52,110 bases of DNA from an uncultured Desulfobacterales bacterium (GCA_947259865.1 CAMYNZ010000051.1:1-52110), one strand, 5' to 3'. Shown: positions 16,601-26,569, counted from the first letter of the stretch. Program-made: numbers and translations. Notes: generated by a model not told the origin, from the sequence alone.

Positions 16601-18210
16601 ATGTCTCCTAAGCGTTTTTTATATTTGACCATCGTCGGGTTTATCTGCGGCATCCTGGCAATTTCGTGTGTGGGCTATCACCCCAGGGCCGATCTGGTGA
16701 TTCACAATGGAACCATATACACTCTGGACGAAAAGCAACCCACCGTCAAGATGGTTGCCGTTGGCGATGGAAAAATCATTTTTGCCGGCAAGCAACACAT
16801 GATCAGCAGCTGGATCGGGGCCCGGACGCAGGTTCTAAACCTGCACGGTAAAACCATGACACCCGGATTTATTGAAAGCCATGGTCATATCCTGTATCTA
16901 GGCTACGCTAAAATGATCCTGGATTTGAGTAGGGTAAAAAATTACGAAGACCTGGTTGCTAAAGTCGCTCGGACGGTAGCGCAATCGCAACCCGGTGAAT
17001 GGATTGTGGGTCGCGGCTGGCATCAGAGTAAATGGAATCCCCCGCCCCGGCCGTTGGTCAATGGTTTCCAGACCCACCGGGCACTGAGCAAAGTGTCGCC
17101 CCAAAACCCGGTTTTTTTAAGCCATGCCAGCGGGCACGCCGGATTTGCAAATGCCAGGGCCATGGAAATCGCCGGGGTAAATCGGTCTACCAGTTTTGTT
17201 GAAGGCGGTGAAATTATTAAAACCGCTGATGGTGACCCCACGGGAATTTTTACGGAAAAGGCGCAGGCATTGATTACCCGGCACATTCCTGAAACAACAC
17301 CGCAAAAAAATCGTAGGGCCCTCAAAATGGCCATCGATGAAATCCTGACCAACGGATTAACCAGCTTCAGAGACGCCGGTTCCGGCCGTGAAGCAATTGG
17401 CCTGTACCGCGAATTTTTAAACCAGAAAAAATTGAAAATACGGCTCTGGGTTATGATTGACGGCCAGGATCCATCCTTGCTGGCGGAGTGGTTCACCAAG
17501 GGACCCGAAGTTGGCACCGGCAATCACTTTTTGACGATTCGAGCGATCAAACTGTTCGCCGACGGCGCTCTGGGATCCCGCGGAGCCTGGCTGCTAGAAC
17601 CCTATTCTGATCGCCCCCGGCACAGTGGTCATGCCACAATTTCCATGGATACTGTTTACAAAATTTCAAATAAAGCGCTGGCGCATGGATTCCAGCTGGC
17701 GGTGCACGCCATCGGCGACCGGGCCAATCGGGAAGTGCTGGACCAGTTCGAAACATCTTTTCAGGAAAACCTTACTGGGACCAAAGATCATCGCTTTCGA
17801 ATCGAACATGCCCAGAAAAACGGATTGAGGAAGGTGCCTATGCATGGCAAAAACTGCTGCAGACCGGTGCCATTGTCATCAACGGCACCGATGCCCCGGT
17901 CGAGCCCATCGATCCGATTGCCTGCTTTTATGCTGCCGTGACTCGCCGCACGCTGGAAGGTGTTCCAGCGGGTGGATATGAACCGGATCAGCGGATGACC
18001 CGACAGCAGGCCCTGCGGTCATATACCCTGGATGCCGCTTACGGGGGTTTTGAGGAGGATATCAAAGGATCCATTGAGACGGGAAAATTGGCTGACTTCA
18101 CCGTGTTTTCGCAGGATTTAATGCAGGTTCCGGAAGACCGGATTCTCGAAACTCAGGTTGCATACACCATCATCAACGGGGAAATCGTGTATCAGAAAGA
18201 AAAAAAATGA
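16601..18210 (+). pseudogene. YtcJ-like amidohydrolase, interrupted by deletion and frameshift
   Basis: Lipoprotein-type signal (FICGILAISC) followed by an amidohydrolase of the YtcJ/amidohydrolase-3 family. The N-terminal part is intact: HNGTIYTLDEKQP, ESHGHILYLG (HxH), AVHAIGDRANREVLD and FRIEHAQ. Just after FRIEHAQ, at about 17816-17822 in a run of five A, the frame breaks. Coding resumes in another frame with EEGAYAWQKLLQTG, NGTDAPVEPIDP and the normal C-terminus to 18210. Roughly 40 residues usually present between these blocks (a further metal-site segment) are missing, so this is more than a single-base slip. Either a pseudogene or an assembly error. Start ATG 16601; an upstream ATG at 16559 is less likely. 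Confidence 0.75.
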
Positions 18211-18251
18211 CCCCCTGCTGCCGCTTCAGGCTCAGGCATGGTAAACACCCG

Positions 18252-18665
18252 TTATTCGATTTCCGTTTCGATGTATGCGCTATGTGCTTGGATTATATCC
18301 AGTGAAAGGCGTGATTCTCTTATGAGTTCAACCGCTGCAAAGAGCAGGCACAGAATTGCCAGACAGGTTAACACCCATACAATTATTATCGCTGCTGATT
18401 TCCATAGATCCATGAGCCCGCCCAATAACCCGGCCAAAGACAACAGCCCTACGCTGAGATACAGGCTTACCAGGGCATTGCGAAAAAGCGTCGACCGTTT
18501 TGCGAGCAACCTGGCTGACGCAACTTTTAGACGGTCACGAGGTTTTTCAAGCAGATGGTGGAGCTCTGTATGAATCTGTCCGTAGCGCGTAGAGGTTGAC
18601 ATTATCAACAATGCCACTCCGGGCAGCAATAGCAACGGCGTTAACCAAATTTCCGTATTTTGCAT
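18252..18665 (-). CDS. DUF2721-like membrane protein
   Basis: A 137-aa protein with an N-terminal helix (WLTPLLLLPGVALLIMS), a conserved basic cytoplasmic stretch (TRYGQIHTELHHLLEKPRD), and two further helices (ALVSLYLSVGLLSLAGLLGG and AAIIIVWVLTCLAILCLLFA). The order and spacing fit DUF2721 inner-membrane proteins of unknown function. The ATG at 18665 has ggaggg six bases upstream. It converges with the amidohydrolase; a palindromic repeat block lies just upstream. Confidence 0.7.
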   Translation of the reverse strand: MQNTEIWLTPLLLLPGVALLIMSTSTRYGQIHTELHHLLEKPRDRLKVASARLLAKRSTLFRNALVSLYLSVGLLSLAGLLGGLMDLWKSAAIIIVWVLTCLAILCLLFAAVELIRESRLSLDIIQAHSAYIETEIE

Positions 18666-18721
18666 TAGTTCCCTCCGCACCGCCGATGCGGGAAGATTAA
18701 AACGATTGCTGTATTGGAACG

Positions 18722-18784
18722 TTTATCCGCCAAAGAACTGTGGCGGGTTTATCCGCCAGCGCACTGTGGCGGATTTATCCGCCG
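18722..18784. repeat. GGCGGATTTATCCGCC palindrome repeats
   Basis: Three successive palindromic units with core tggcgg(g/a)tttatccgcc in 63 bp. The last unit supplies the terminal Gly codons and the TAA stop of the SDR gene read from the other strand. Related units occur at 19703-19745, 24807-24864 and 46641-46692. Confidence 0.7.
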
Positions 18785-19632
18785 GTAGCAAATCCAGGAT
18801 ACAGTGTCATCCCTCCGTCCACAACCAAACTTGTACCGGTGATGTAATCGGAATAGTCGGAAGCCAGCCAAACAACGGCTCGCCCGATATCTTCCGGTTC
18901 CCCGATTCGTTTATAAGGAACCAACTCCATAAGGGCCGCATACGCCTGCGGGGTTTCCCATGCCGCGGCATTAATAGGGGTACGAATAGCACCCGGAGCA
19001 ACGCTGTTTACCCGAATCCGATAGGGGGCCAGTTCTTGTGCAATACTTTTCATCATCAGCATCACACCTCCTTTGGAAGCGGCATAATTCACATGACCTG
19101 CCCAGGGAATAATCTCATGGACCGAACTGATACAAATTATTTTACCCGCCGAGCAAGACACTGCCTCTACCACCCCACGCCGTTTGAATTCCCGGACCGC
19201 CTCCCTGGCACACAGGAATTGCCCGGTCAAATTTACGTTGATCACCAGATTCCATTGCTTCAGTGTCATTTCATCAAAGGCGGCATCCTGCTGAACTCCT
19301 GCATTGTTAATTAGGATATCAATAGTGCCGAATTCCGTATACATTCTTTGAAACATATCCCGCACCTGATCTTGATTGGAAACATCCGCCGGGTGGGCAT
19401 AGGCGCGGCCATCACCTTTTCTAATCTCCTCAACCACTGCATTGGCCTGATCTTCGCCGTGCAGATAATTGACTACCACCGCCGCTCCGGATTTTGCTAA
19501 CGCAATGGCAACGGCTTTACCGATACCGGAGTTTGCACCTGTTACCAGAGCTTTCTGTCCCTTTAATATTTGCTGGCTGGGACAGTCAGGTAGCGGCGTT
19601 TGAAAAGTTTCTGTTGCTGTTTTTATATTCAT
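18775..19632 (-). CDS. Short-chain dehydrogenase/reductase, glucose-1-dehydrogenase-like
   Basis: A 285-aa classical SDR. The NAD(P) motif TGANSGIG (about 32-39), NNAG (about 108-111), active-site Ser in ISSVHE and YAASKGG (Tyr/Lys) are all present, as is the C-terminal ITGTSLVVDGGMTLYPGF of glucose 1-dehydrogenase-like members. It probably oxidises a sugar or polyol with NAD(P)+; a glucosidase lies 0.4 kb upstream on the same strand, making glucose a reasonable but unproven substrate. The last residues and stop are encoded by a dispersed palindromic repeat, so the C-terminus has been rewritten by a repeat insertion. Confidence 0.88.
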   Translation of the reverse strand: MNIKTATETFQTPLPDCPSQQILKGQKALVTGANSGIGKAVAIALAKSGAAVVVNYLHGEDQANAVVEEIRKGDGRAYAHPADVSNQDQVRDMFQRMYTEFGTIDILINNAGVQQDAAFDEMTLKQWNLVINVNLTGQFLCAREAVREFKRRGVVEAVSCSAGKIICISSVHEIIPWAGHVNYAASKGGVMLMMKSIAQELAPYRIRVNSVAPGAIRTPINAAAWETPQAYAALMELVPYKRIGEPEDIGRAVVWLASDYSDYITGTSLVVDGGMTLYPGFATGG

Positions 19633-19759
19633 CGTTATTTGCTCCCTGAATAATATTCTCTGCTCGAGTGCAGCTACACTGAAAGCTATCTCAAAAACAC
19701 ATTTTATCCGTAAGATCTTTGGCGGATTAATCCGCCTACGGCGGTCTAGCCTAAAATGG

Positions 19760-19799
19760 CCTGCCCGCCTCGCCTGAGCGGCTCGCGCTGGCGAGCAGG
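19760..19799 (-). repeat. Second copy of 40-bp dispersed repeat
   Basis: Reverse complement of 15581-15620 with 38 of 40 bases matching, counted by eye. Both copies lie in gene-free spacers 4.1 kb apart and in opposite orientation. Confidence 0.75.
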
Positions 19800-19832
19800 C
19801 TGCGGTATCCCGCGGCTGGAAATGCTAATTAA

Positions 19833-19926
19833 TCGCGGCAAGATGCCGCTCCCACTGTTCATATTGGATCGAGTACAATAAACACCATGGTTTTCAAAAA
19901 TTGGTGGGAGTGGCTTCCAGCCACGA
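19833..19926. repeat. REPIN-like pair of REP units
   Basis: Two 23-base REP-type units in inverted orientation, 48 bp apart. Read outwards-in they are tcgcggcaagatgccgctcc (start of 19833-19855) and gtgggagtggcttccagcca (start of 19904-19926). Each has its own stem (gcggc/gccgc; gtggc/gccac) and a conserved gtgggag head, as in REP doublets mobilised by RAYT transposases. Confidence 0.7.
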
Positions 19927-20048
19927 GGTGTGCGCCCCGCTTTCAAACCGCGGGGTGCATTGATGTATACCTTAATCAGTTTAGATTAGACATGTAATCC
20001 CGCATCAGCGGGGCCATTGAACGCAATCTACTATTTTTGAGATGGTAT

Positions 20049-22724
20049 CTAGACTGATCCACCGGATTGCTGGATCAACTTGGCCACCAGACCGGTCCAT
20101 CCGGTTTGATGGCTGGCACCCATCCCGGCACCGTTGTCGCCGTGAAAATATTCATTGAAAAGAATCAGATCCCGCCAGTGAGGGTTGTTCTGGAAAATTT
20201 GTTGTCCGCCATAAATCGGCCGTTGCCCTGCGTCGTTGCGCAGGAAAAGCCGCATCAGGCGTCGGGATAATTCGGTGGCTACTTCACCGAGGTTCAATAG
20301 CCGGCCGGATCCGGTAGGGCATTCTACTTTCAACGAATCGCCGTAGTAGTAATTAAACTTCTGCAAGGATTCGATCAGCAGATAATTGATGGGGAACCAG
20401 ATGGGACCCCGCCAGTTGGAGTTGCCGCCAAAAAGGCCGCTTTCGGATTCGGCCGGCTGGTAGCTGATGGTGTGGGCCTGACCATCTACGTGAAAGCTGT
20501 AGGGATGTTCTTTGTGATATTTGGAGATCGAACGAATGCCAAAATCGGATAGAAATTCGTTTTCGTCGAGCATCAGCTGCAAGACACGCTGGATACGTTG
20601 TTGACTGACAATCGACAAAAGCCGCCGTGAATGTTCTCCAGGGGCTTTGACACAGGCCACATCACCGCTGTCTTGCAGATAAACCCGATTTTCAAAAAAC
20701 CATTTCATCCGTCGCCTGAAGTCAGGCAGCATTTCCACCAGCTCGGGTTCAATCGTTTCGACCGCCAGCAATGGCATCAGCCCCACCAGGGAACGTACTT
20801 TTAACGGGATAGAATGGCCGTCGGGCAGATGCAGAGCGTCATAAAAGAATCCGTCTTCCTCATGCCACAGACTCAGACCGCCGCGATAATCACTGGTCAT
20901 GGCTTTCGCAATTCGAAGAAAATGCTCAAAGAACTTGCTGGCCGAGTCCTGATAAACGGGATTTTCGATGGCCAGTTCCAGGGCTATTTTTAACATAACC
21001 AGACTATAAAACCCCATCCAGGCCGTGCCGTCGGATTGGTCCAGGTGCCCGCCGGTGGGCAGGGGTTTACTGCGATCAAAGACACTGATGTTATCCAGTC
21101 CCAGAAAGCCCCCCTGAAAAACGTTGCGACCTTCGGTGTCTTTTTTGTTCACCCACCAGGTAAAATTGAGAAGCAGCTTATGGAATATACTTTCAAGAAA
21201 ATTGCGATCGGCCCGACCGCGCTGCTTGGCATCAATTTTATAAACCCGCCAGGCAGCCCAGGCATGCACCGGCGGATTTACATCGCTAAAGCTCCACTCG
21301 TAAGCCGGTAGTTGACCGTTGGGGTGCATGTACCATTCACGCGCCATCAATCCAAGCTGGCGCTTGGCAAAATCCGCGTCCACCAGGGCAATGGGAATGC
21401 AGTGAAAGGCCAGATCCCAGCCGGCATACCAGGGATACTCCCATTTGTCGGGCATTGAGAGGATGTCAAAATTATTAAGATGTTCCCAGTCGTGATTGCG
21501 CCCCTCACGGCGGGACTCTGGCACCGGTTTCATGGCCGGATCGCCGTGCAGCCACTGTTCGATGTTGTAGTAGAAAAATTGCTTGGTCCACAGCATGCCC
21601 GCTAAAGCCTGACGCTGAACCCGTTTTTGGTCCTCGCTTAACCCCGGATTCTGAATGGCGTTGTAGAATTCATCTGCTTCCGACTGGCGTTGTGCAAAAA
21701 TACTGTCGAAGTCTTCAAACGGCTGGTTGAGGGGGATCTGCGACAGCCGCAAAGTGAAAATTTGGGAATCCTGCGCCGGGATGTCCGCAATGTAATGGGC
21801 GGCGACTTTGGTGCCTTTACCGTCGGGGCTCACCGCACCGGTTTCGTTATCGACAATATAACGGTGAAAAGCGTCTTTGACATACGGATTGCCGTTGGGG
21901 GAATGAAACAACCGTTCGGTATTGGTTTCATTGTCGGTAAACAACAGATCGGGCATCTTGTCGGCATAAAGATAATAGGTACCCGCGGCCGGGTGATCGG
22001 CCTTTACTGCTGTCACCCCGCGAGGCTCCTGAATTTCTGCCAGTCGGGGTTTTTCCGGCACATCACCCATCGGTCCGGAAGCATACCCCCAGCTCCAGGT
22101 ATTACGGAACCACAACATGGGTAGCACATGGCAGGCGGCGGCTTGCGGTCCGCGGTTGGTAACCGAAATTTTGATTAAAATATCATCCTGATCGGCCTTG
22201 GCATATTCAACCAAGACATCAAAATAGCGATTATCGTCAAAAACCCCGCTGTCGATCAGTTCGTATTCAAGATCTTGGAAACCGCGCCGTTTATTTTCAG
22301 ATACCAGTTGGTGATACGGAAACTCGTTTTGGGGATATTTATAGAGCATCTTCATGTAGCTATGGGTGGGTGAGCTGTCGAGATAGTAGTAATATTCTTT
22401 TACATCCTCACCGTGATTGCCCTCGGAACCGGTGAGCCCGAACAAGCGTTCTTTAAGGATGGCGTCTTTTCCGTTCCACAAGGCCGGGGCAAAGCAGAGA
22501 TACTGATAACGGTCGCTAATACCGGCCAGCCCATCCTCGCCCCAGCGATAGGCCCTGCTGCGTGCATGATCATGGGGGAAAAAATCCCAGGCACTTCCAT
22601 CTGCGCTGTAGTCTTCCCGCACCGTTCCCCAGGCACGATCGCTTAGATACGGGCCCCATTTTTTCCAATTTGCCTTGTGTTTTCGATAATCGTCCAGCCG
22701 TCGATGTTCTGCCGTTGATTTCAT
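20049..22724 (-). CDS. GH63-type glucosidase
   Basis: An 891-aa cytoplasmic glycoside hydrolase of the bacterial GH63 / mannosylglycerate-hydrolase-like group. The N-terminal beta-sandwich domain contains [19 protein letters not shown] and [14 protein letters not shown]; the C-terminal (alpha/alpha)6 barrel contains [18 protein letters not shown] and [20 protein letters not shown], both family signatures that hold the catalytic acidic residues. No signal peptide. ATG 22724 has aagga nine bases upstream. Likely acts on a glucose- or mannose-containing compatible solute or glucan oligosaccharide. The downstream SDR could oxidise released sugar (inference). Confidence 0.88.
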   Translation of the reverse strand: MKSTAEHRRLDDYRKHKANWKKWGPYLSDRAWGTVREDYSADGSAWDFFPHDHARSRAYRWGEDGLAGISDRYQYLCFAPALWNGKDAILKERLFGLTGSEGNHGEDVKEYYYYLDSSPTHSYMKMLYKYPQNEFPYHQLVSENKRRGFQDLEYELIDSGVFDDNRYFDVLVEYAKADQDDILIKISVTNRGPQAAACHVLPMLWFRNTWSWGYASGPMGDVPEKPRLAEIQEPRGVTAVKADHPAAGTYYLYADKMPDLLFTDNETNTERLFHSPNGNPYVKDAFHRYIVDNETGAVSPDGKGTKVAAHYIADIPAQDSQIFTLRLSQIPLNQPFEDFDSIFAQRQSEADEFYNAIQNPGLSEDQKRVQRQALAGMLWTKQFFYYNIEQWLHGDPAMKPVPESRREGRNHDWEHLNNFDILSMPDKWEYPWYAGWDLAFHCIPIALVDADFAKRQLGLMAREWYMHPNGQLPAYEWSFSDVNPPVHAWAAWRVYKIDAKQRGRADRNFLESIFHKLLLNFTWWVNKKDTEGRNVFQGGFLGLDNISVFDRSKPLPTGGHLDQSDGTAWMGFYSLVMLKIALELAIENPVYQDSASKFFEHFLRIAKAMTSDYRGGLSLWHEEDGFFYDALHLPDGHSIPLKVRSLVGLMPLLAVETIEPELVEMLPDFRRRMKWFFENRVYLQDSGDVACVKAPGEHSRRLLSIVSQQRIQRVLQLMLDENEFLSDFGIRSISKYHKEHPYSFHVDGQAHTISYQPAESESGLFGGNSNWRGPIWFPINYLLIESLQKFNYYYGDSLKVECPTGSGRLLNLGEVATELSRRLMRLFLRNDAGQRPIYGGQQIFQNNPHWRDLILFNEYFHGDNGAGMGASHQTGWTGLVAKLIQQSGGSV

Positions 22725-22912
22725 GGTTGAAGTCCTTTGGATCACAAGTGATGTCAATTAACCTAAGCATAGGGGATGGGCTGTCAAGAATAGTGAGGTA
22801 AATCGCGCAGGTGCAGGGATACGGTCGGTTGCCGTGTCTGATTTCCTGCCCTGCAAACCGGATGGTTGTTTGAAAAATTGAATGTAATCTTTGTTCACAA
22901 GCCCTGAAGAAA

Positions 22913-24067
22913 TCATGGGACGCGCTTGTCCCTAAAAATTTGGTTTGAGATAACCACCCGCTGGATTTCCGATGTCCCCTCGTATATGGTAAAAACCCGG
23001 GCATCGCGATAAAAACGTTCCACCGGATATTCTCTGATGAATCCGTATCCCCCGTGAAGTTGAACGGCTCTGGCAGTTACACGGTTTACCATTTCAGATG
23101 CAAATAATTTAGCCATCGAAGCCTGCAAGGTGTAATTTTCTCCCCTGTCTTTCATGGCTGCCGCCGATAAGGTCAGCTGCCGGGCCGCCTCTATTTCCGT
23201 CGCCATATCAGCTACGATCCATCTAAATCCTTGAAATTTGGAAATGAGTTGGCCAAATTGCTCTCTTTCCTTGCTGTATCGTACGGTGGCATCCAGGGCC
23301 GCCTGGGCTACACCGATTGATTGGGCGGCAATGCCAATCCGGCCGCCGTCAAGACCGGTCATAGCGATCTTAAAACCATCTCCTTCCTCCCCCAGCCTAT
23401 CTTTGACCGCAACCCGGCAATCCTCAAAAATTAGATCGGTCGTATCTGAGGCCCGCAAACCCATTTTATCTTCAAGATTACCGGCTACCATTCCTGGATT
23501 GTCCTTTTTTACGATAAAGGTGCTGATTCCCTTGTGACGTTTGTCTATGTCGGTTTTCGTGGTCACAATGACCAGCCCGGCATTTTTTCCGGTTGTGATG
23601 AACCGCTTGGTTCCGTTTAATATATAGTAATCTCCGTCCCGTTCGGCTTTTGTGGACTGCGCGACAGGATCCGATCCCGCGTGGGGCTCGGTCATCGCGA
23701 ATGCCCCCAGAATTTCTCCGGATGCCAGTGGTTTCAGATAGCGTTCTTTTTGATCCTCGGTGCCGTAGCGCAGAATGCTTTCGCAGACAATCGAATTATG
23801 AACCGACATGGCAACAGCAGTCGAAGCACATGAATAGGCGACCTCGCTCAAGGCCAGAACATAGCTGACGGTGTCTGCGCCTGAACCGTTATACTCGGGC
23901 GGTACCATCATCCCCATAAACCCTAGTTCTCCGAGTTGCTTTAAAATTTCGACTGGAAACTCTCTACTTTTGTCACGTTCGATAGCGGATGGCGCAATTA
24001 CTTCTCTTGAAAAATCCCTGACCATGGTCTGGATCATCAATTGCTCGTCATTAAGCTGGATTGACAT
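22913..24067 (-). CDS. Acyl-CoA dehydrogenase, short-chain type
   Basis: A 384-aa ETF-linked acyl-CoA dehydrogenase of normal length. Visible blocks: GFMGMMVPPEYNGSGAD, AFAMTEPHAGSDP, KMGLRASDTTDLIFEDCRV, YSKEREQFGQLISKFQ and LHGGYGFIREYPVERFYRDA. The catalytic-glutamate segment IYEGTSEIQRVV is also present. The layout is that of butyryl-/short-chain enzymes. gggag six bases upstream of ATG 24067. It follows the XRE-cupin gene by 29 bp on the same strand and is the probable regulatory target. Confidence 0.92.
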   Translation of the reverse strand: MSIQLNDEQLMIQTMVRDFSREVIAPSAIERDKSREFPVEILKQLGELGFMGMMVPPEYNGSGADTVSYVLALSEVAYSCASTAVAMSVHNSIVCESILRYGTEDQKERYLKPLASGEILGAFAMTEPHAGSDPVAQSTKAERDGDYYILNGTKRFITTGKNAGLVIVTTKTDIDKRHKGISTFIVKKDNPGMVAGNLEDKMGLRASDTTDLIFEDCRVAVKDRLGEEGDGFKIAMTGLDGGRIGIAAQSIGVAQAALDATVRYSKEREQFGQLISKFQGFRWIVADMATEIEAARQLTLSAAAMKDRGENYTLQASMAKLFASEMVNRVTARAVQLHGGYGFIREYPVERFYRDARVFTIYEGTSEIQRVVISNQIFRDKRVP

Positions 24068-24096
24068 CGTTTACTCCCTTCATGATTCTGTAAAAT

Positions 24097-24648
24097 CTAA
24101 GGAACATAAAGCACAACAATGAGAACCGCTTCGCTTTTGCCGGTATTTTTCAACTTATGCCGTATCCCGGAGTTAAAGTGAAGTGCGTCACCGCCTTTCA
24201 ATTTGTTGACATGCTCGCCAACAATGACCTCGACCTGACCTGACAGAACAAATACGAATTCTTCCCCTTCATGCTGATACTCTGTACCTTTATGCTCCGT
24301 CAGGGCTTCTATTTTAACTTTAAACGCCTTCAGGTGTTTGTTCTCGGCTCCTGGGGTCAGGGTGGTGTAGGCATAGTTGTCGGTACGCTTCGTAAAGGCC
24401 TTTACGCGACTTTTCAATGTGGATTCTTGCTCGGCCAGCAAATCACCCGAATCTATCTTTAATCCTCTGGAAATCTGTAAAATCGCCCCGACCGGCGGTA
24501 TGAGCTTGCCGGCTTCGACATCCTTCAGGTAGTCGATGGAAAAACCGGTCTCATTTGCCAGATTATTAAATGTCAATTTCTTGCCGATCCTGGCTTTCTT
24601 TATCTTTCTGCCAATAGGGATGAGTCTGTCCGATTTTCTGCGCGGCAT
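24097..24648 (-). CDS. XRE-family regulator with C-terminal cupin domain
   Basis: 183 aa. Residues 10-68 form an XRE helix-turn-helix (IGRKIKKARIGKKLTFNNLA ... DYLKDVEAGK); residues 105-180 form a cupin (EYQHEGEEFVFVLSGQVEV and GDALHFNSGIRHKLKN) that usually binds a small effector. This is the PuuR/YdcN-like layout. aaggaggt before ATG 24648 is a strong ribosome site. The gene is 29 bp ahead of the acyl-CoA dehydrogenase gene, so it likely controls acyl-CoA or organic-acid use and itself; the effector is unknown. Confidence 0.88.
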   Translation of the reverse strand: MPRRKSDRLIPIGRKIKKARIGKKLTFNNLANETGFSIDYLKDVEAGKLIPPVGAILQISRGLKIDSGDLLAEQESTLKSRVKAFTKRTDNYAYTTLTPGAENKHLKAFKVKIEALTEHKGTEYQHEGEEFVFVLSGQVEVIVGEHVNKLKGGDALHFNSGIRHKLKNTGKSEAVLIVVLYVP

Positions 24649-24806
24649 AATACCTCCTTATGGTTGTTGATAAAAATGTTCCTGAGCCTAGAAAGTGTTG
24701 CCCGATCACCTGATTTCCTGCCATACCAACCGGGGAGTTGTTTGAAATCGTGTGTTTCGCCCCCGGTTGCCAGTGCACCGTTTGAATCACTGACGAACTT
24801 TTGCCT

Positions 24807-24864
24807 TTATCCGCCTATGAACTTTGGCGGATTTATCCGACGGAGGACTTTGGCGGATAAATCC
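24807..24864. repeat. GGCGGATTTATCCG palindrome repeats
   Basis: Two to three units of the ttatccgcc ... tttggcggat family, in the gene-free stretch 24649-25255. That stretch also holds a GC-rich segment and a pair of palindromes (next entry) but no believable coding region. Confidence 0.65.
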
Positions 24865-25112
24865 CGTGCAGGGCGCGGGGTGGTCGTTGACCCTGCTAGT
24901 GTTATCGGGAATTGTATATCCATATAATGAATTTTCCTGGCATCAACAAGGATAAAATTATTCTGGAGATCCGGTTGCAACCAGGTATTGTTAGGTGATT
25001 TATGCCGGGGACGGAATAGAAGTGCCGGGTAACAAAGTTTTGGGGTAGCAGCGCCGGTAGTCGATAGCGCCAATCGGTATTACAGACGGGGATATTCAGG
25101 TTAGCCGGTTTG

Positions 25113-25184
25113 TCCCGCTTATAGCGGGATTTAGCCCGCAATAAAAAGGAATGCATCCGAATTTTAATCCCGCTATAAGCGGGA
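25113..25184. repeat. Pair of inverted 17-bp palindromes
   Basis: tcccgcttatagcggga (25113-25129) and its reverse complement tcccgctataagcggga (25168-25184), 38 bp apart. They lie just downstream of the ppiC stop on the minus strand and could act as its 3' hairpins. Confidence 0.55.
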
Positions 25185-25255
25185 GCAACGGGCTCAACGG
25201 GTTAACCCATTTCTTTTGTGAGCATTTTGCAGAGGCCTTTGGCAAAAAACCCCTT

Positions 25256-26239
25256 CTATATTAGTTTTTCTATTTCTGCACCTTTTCTAAGTTCAATAAG
25301 ATATACGCCGACTTGTTCCTGTACCTTCTTTTGTTTGAGATGTTCCTCGAGCCGTTTTTGTATCTCTTCATATCCGATTTTTCTTTCAGGCTTTTTTTCG
25401 ACCAATTTTATTATATGATATCCAAAACGAGTTTGTACAATATCGCTGACCTCATTCGGCTCTAAGGCAAAAGCCACGTCCTCAAAAGGTTTGACCATTT
25501 GTCCGCGCTTGAAAAAACCCAGGTCCCCGCCATTGACACTGCTGGGTCCCTCGGAGGATGCTTTGGCGAGTTCAGCAAAGCCCTCACCATTTCTTAGTTT
25601 TTGCTGAATCAACTTTATTTTTGTCTGGGCTTCAGCTTTCTGGGCCTCATCGGCTGCAGGGTCAAGCTTGATCAAAATATGGCTGGCTCTGATTTCCCCG
25701 GGTTGTTGGAATAACTGTGGATTGGCAGTATAATATTGCTTGCTTTCATCAGCGCTGATAACTATTTTATCCGCAATCTGATTATCGATGAGTTTTTGGA
25801 TTGCCAGACGTTGTTTTATCTGTGCTTTTAAGGTAACCTCGGTCAGTTTCATGTTAGAAATGGCTTTTATAAATTGATCTTCCGAGGGAAATCTTTGTTT
25901 TATTGCCGCAACTTCTTGCATCATCTCCTGGGGCTGGACGACAATACCTGTTTTTTGGCTTTCCTGGTAAAGCAGTTCCCGGTTAATGAGACTTTCAAGG
26001 ATTTCGATTTTTAATTTTTCAAGTTGGGAATCATTGATCTGTCTACCTTCACGGGTGACCCGATCGATATACAGATTTAATTCCCAGTTATACTCATTTT
26101 TAGTAATTATCGTTCCGTTGATCACAGCGGCCTTTTCTAAAGCAGGTTTTTTTTCTTCTGCTGAGGCAGCCGCCGCACCAATCGTCAATAGTACTATTGT
26201 AAAAATTATAAATATTGGTTTAGCATAACAATTCTTCAT
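25256..26239 (-). CDS. Periplasmic PpiC-type peptidyl-prolyl isomerase (SurA-like)
   Basis: A 327-aa exported chaperone. The signal peptide (IFIIFTIVLLTIGAAAASA) ends near residue 30. Residues 36-180 are a SurA-N-like helical chaperone domain starting AAVINGTIITKNEYN. Residues 185-285 are a parvulin domain: IRASHILIKLDP, GGDLGFFKRGQMVKPFEDVA and TRFGYHIIKLVEKKP. It probably assists outer-membrane or secreted protein folding. ATG 26239 has gggag nine bases upstream. The leader contains a terminator-like hairpin (see below). Confidence 0.9.
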   Translation of the reverse strand: MKNCYAKPIFIIFTIVLLTIGAAAASAEEKKPALEKAAVINGTIITKNEYNWELNLYIDRVTREGRQINDSQLEKLKIEILESLINRELLYQESQKTGIVVQPQEMMQEVAAIKQRFPSEDQFIKAISNMKLTEVTLKAQIKQRLAIQKLIDNQIADKIVISADESKQYYTANPQLFQQPGEIRASHILIKLDPAADEAQKAEAQTKIKLIQQKLRNGEGFAELAKASSEGPSSVNGGDLGFFKRGQMVKPFEDVAFALEPNEVSDIVQTRFGYHIIKLVEKKPERKIGYEEIQKRLEEHLKQKKVQEQVGVYLIELRKGAEIEKLI

Positions 26240-26264
26240 TAATTTGTCTCCCGGGTAAAGCAAA

Positions 26265-26292
26265 AAAAAGAGCTCGACAGAGCCCTTTTTTC
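26265..26292 (-). terminator. Terminator-like hairpin in the ppiC leader
   Basis: On the minus strand gggctc-tgtc-gagctc is followed by eight T. It lies about 26 bp upstream of the ppiC start and downstream of the likely promoter, so it would act as an attenuator. It could equally terminate plus-strand transcription, since the flanks are A-run/T-run symmetric. Confidence 0.55.
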
Positions 26293-26336
26293 AATTTGAC
26301 AAAATGTCACTCCGTAATGTGTGAGTATTGCAATTT

Positions 26337-26345
26337 ATTATAACA
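26337..26345 (-). promoter_or_regulatory. Probable extended -10 promoter for ppiC
   Basis: Minus-strand TGTTATAAT is a consensus extended -10 (TGnTATAAT). It lies about 100 bp upstream of the start codon, giving a leader that includes the attenuator-like hairpin. No strong -35 was seen. Confidence 0.4.
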
Positions 26346-26569
26346 TTGCTTTCAATTTAGTATATATAAATAACACCAAATATTGGTGAAGTCAACGACC
26401 ATCCCGCATGCGGTAAAGAATGACTTGCCTTCGCCGCCCGGGACGGAGAAAGGCAAAGGCACTTCGTTGCTTTAAACAACGTACCTGCAACCGGGTGCTT
26501 GGCGCCCGACTTGTAAGACAAAAAATGTCCCGGATCCTGAATAAATTATCAATGGCCCTGGAGGGTAAA

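Larger units (their letters stand above)
19679..20052. repeat. Repeat island between SDR and glucosidase
   Basis: No gene fits the 416 bp between 19633 and 20048. The block is bordered by inverted relatives of one motif: gctatctcaaaaa (19685-19697, minus sense) and ctactatttttgagatgg (20029-20046). A cousin is at 46391-46427. Inside lie a GGCGG palindrome (19703-19745), the 40-bp repeat (19760-19799), a REPIN-like pair (19833-19926) and a hairpin gcgccccgc/gcggggtgc (19932-19957). Confidence 0.6.

Noticed and set aside
24807..25073. An 88-codon minus-strand frame
   Set aside because: Its C-terminal third is the GGCGG palindrome block and the rest lacks protein-like composition or a start signal.
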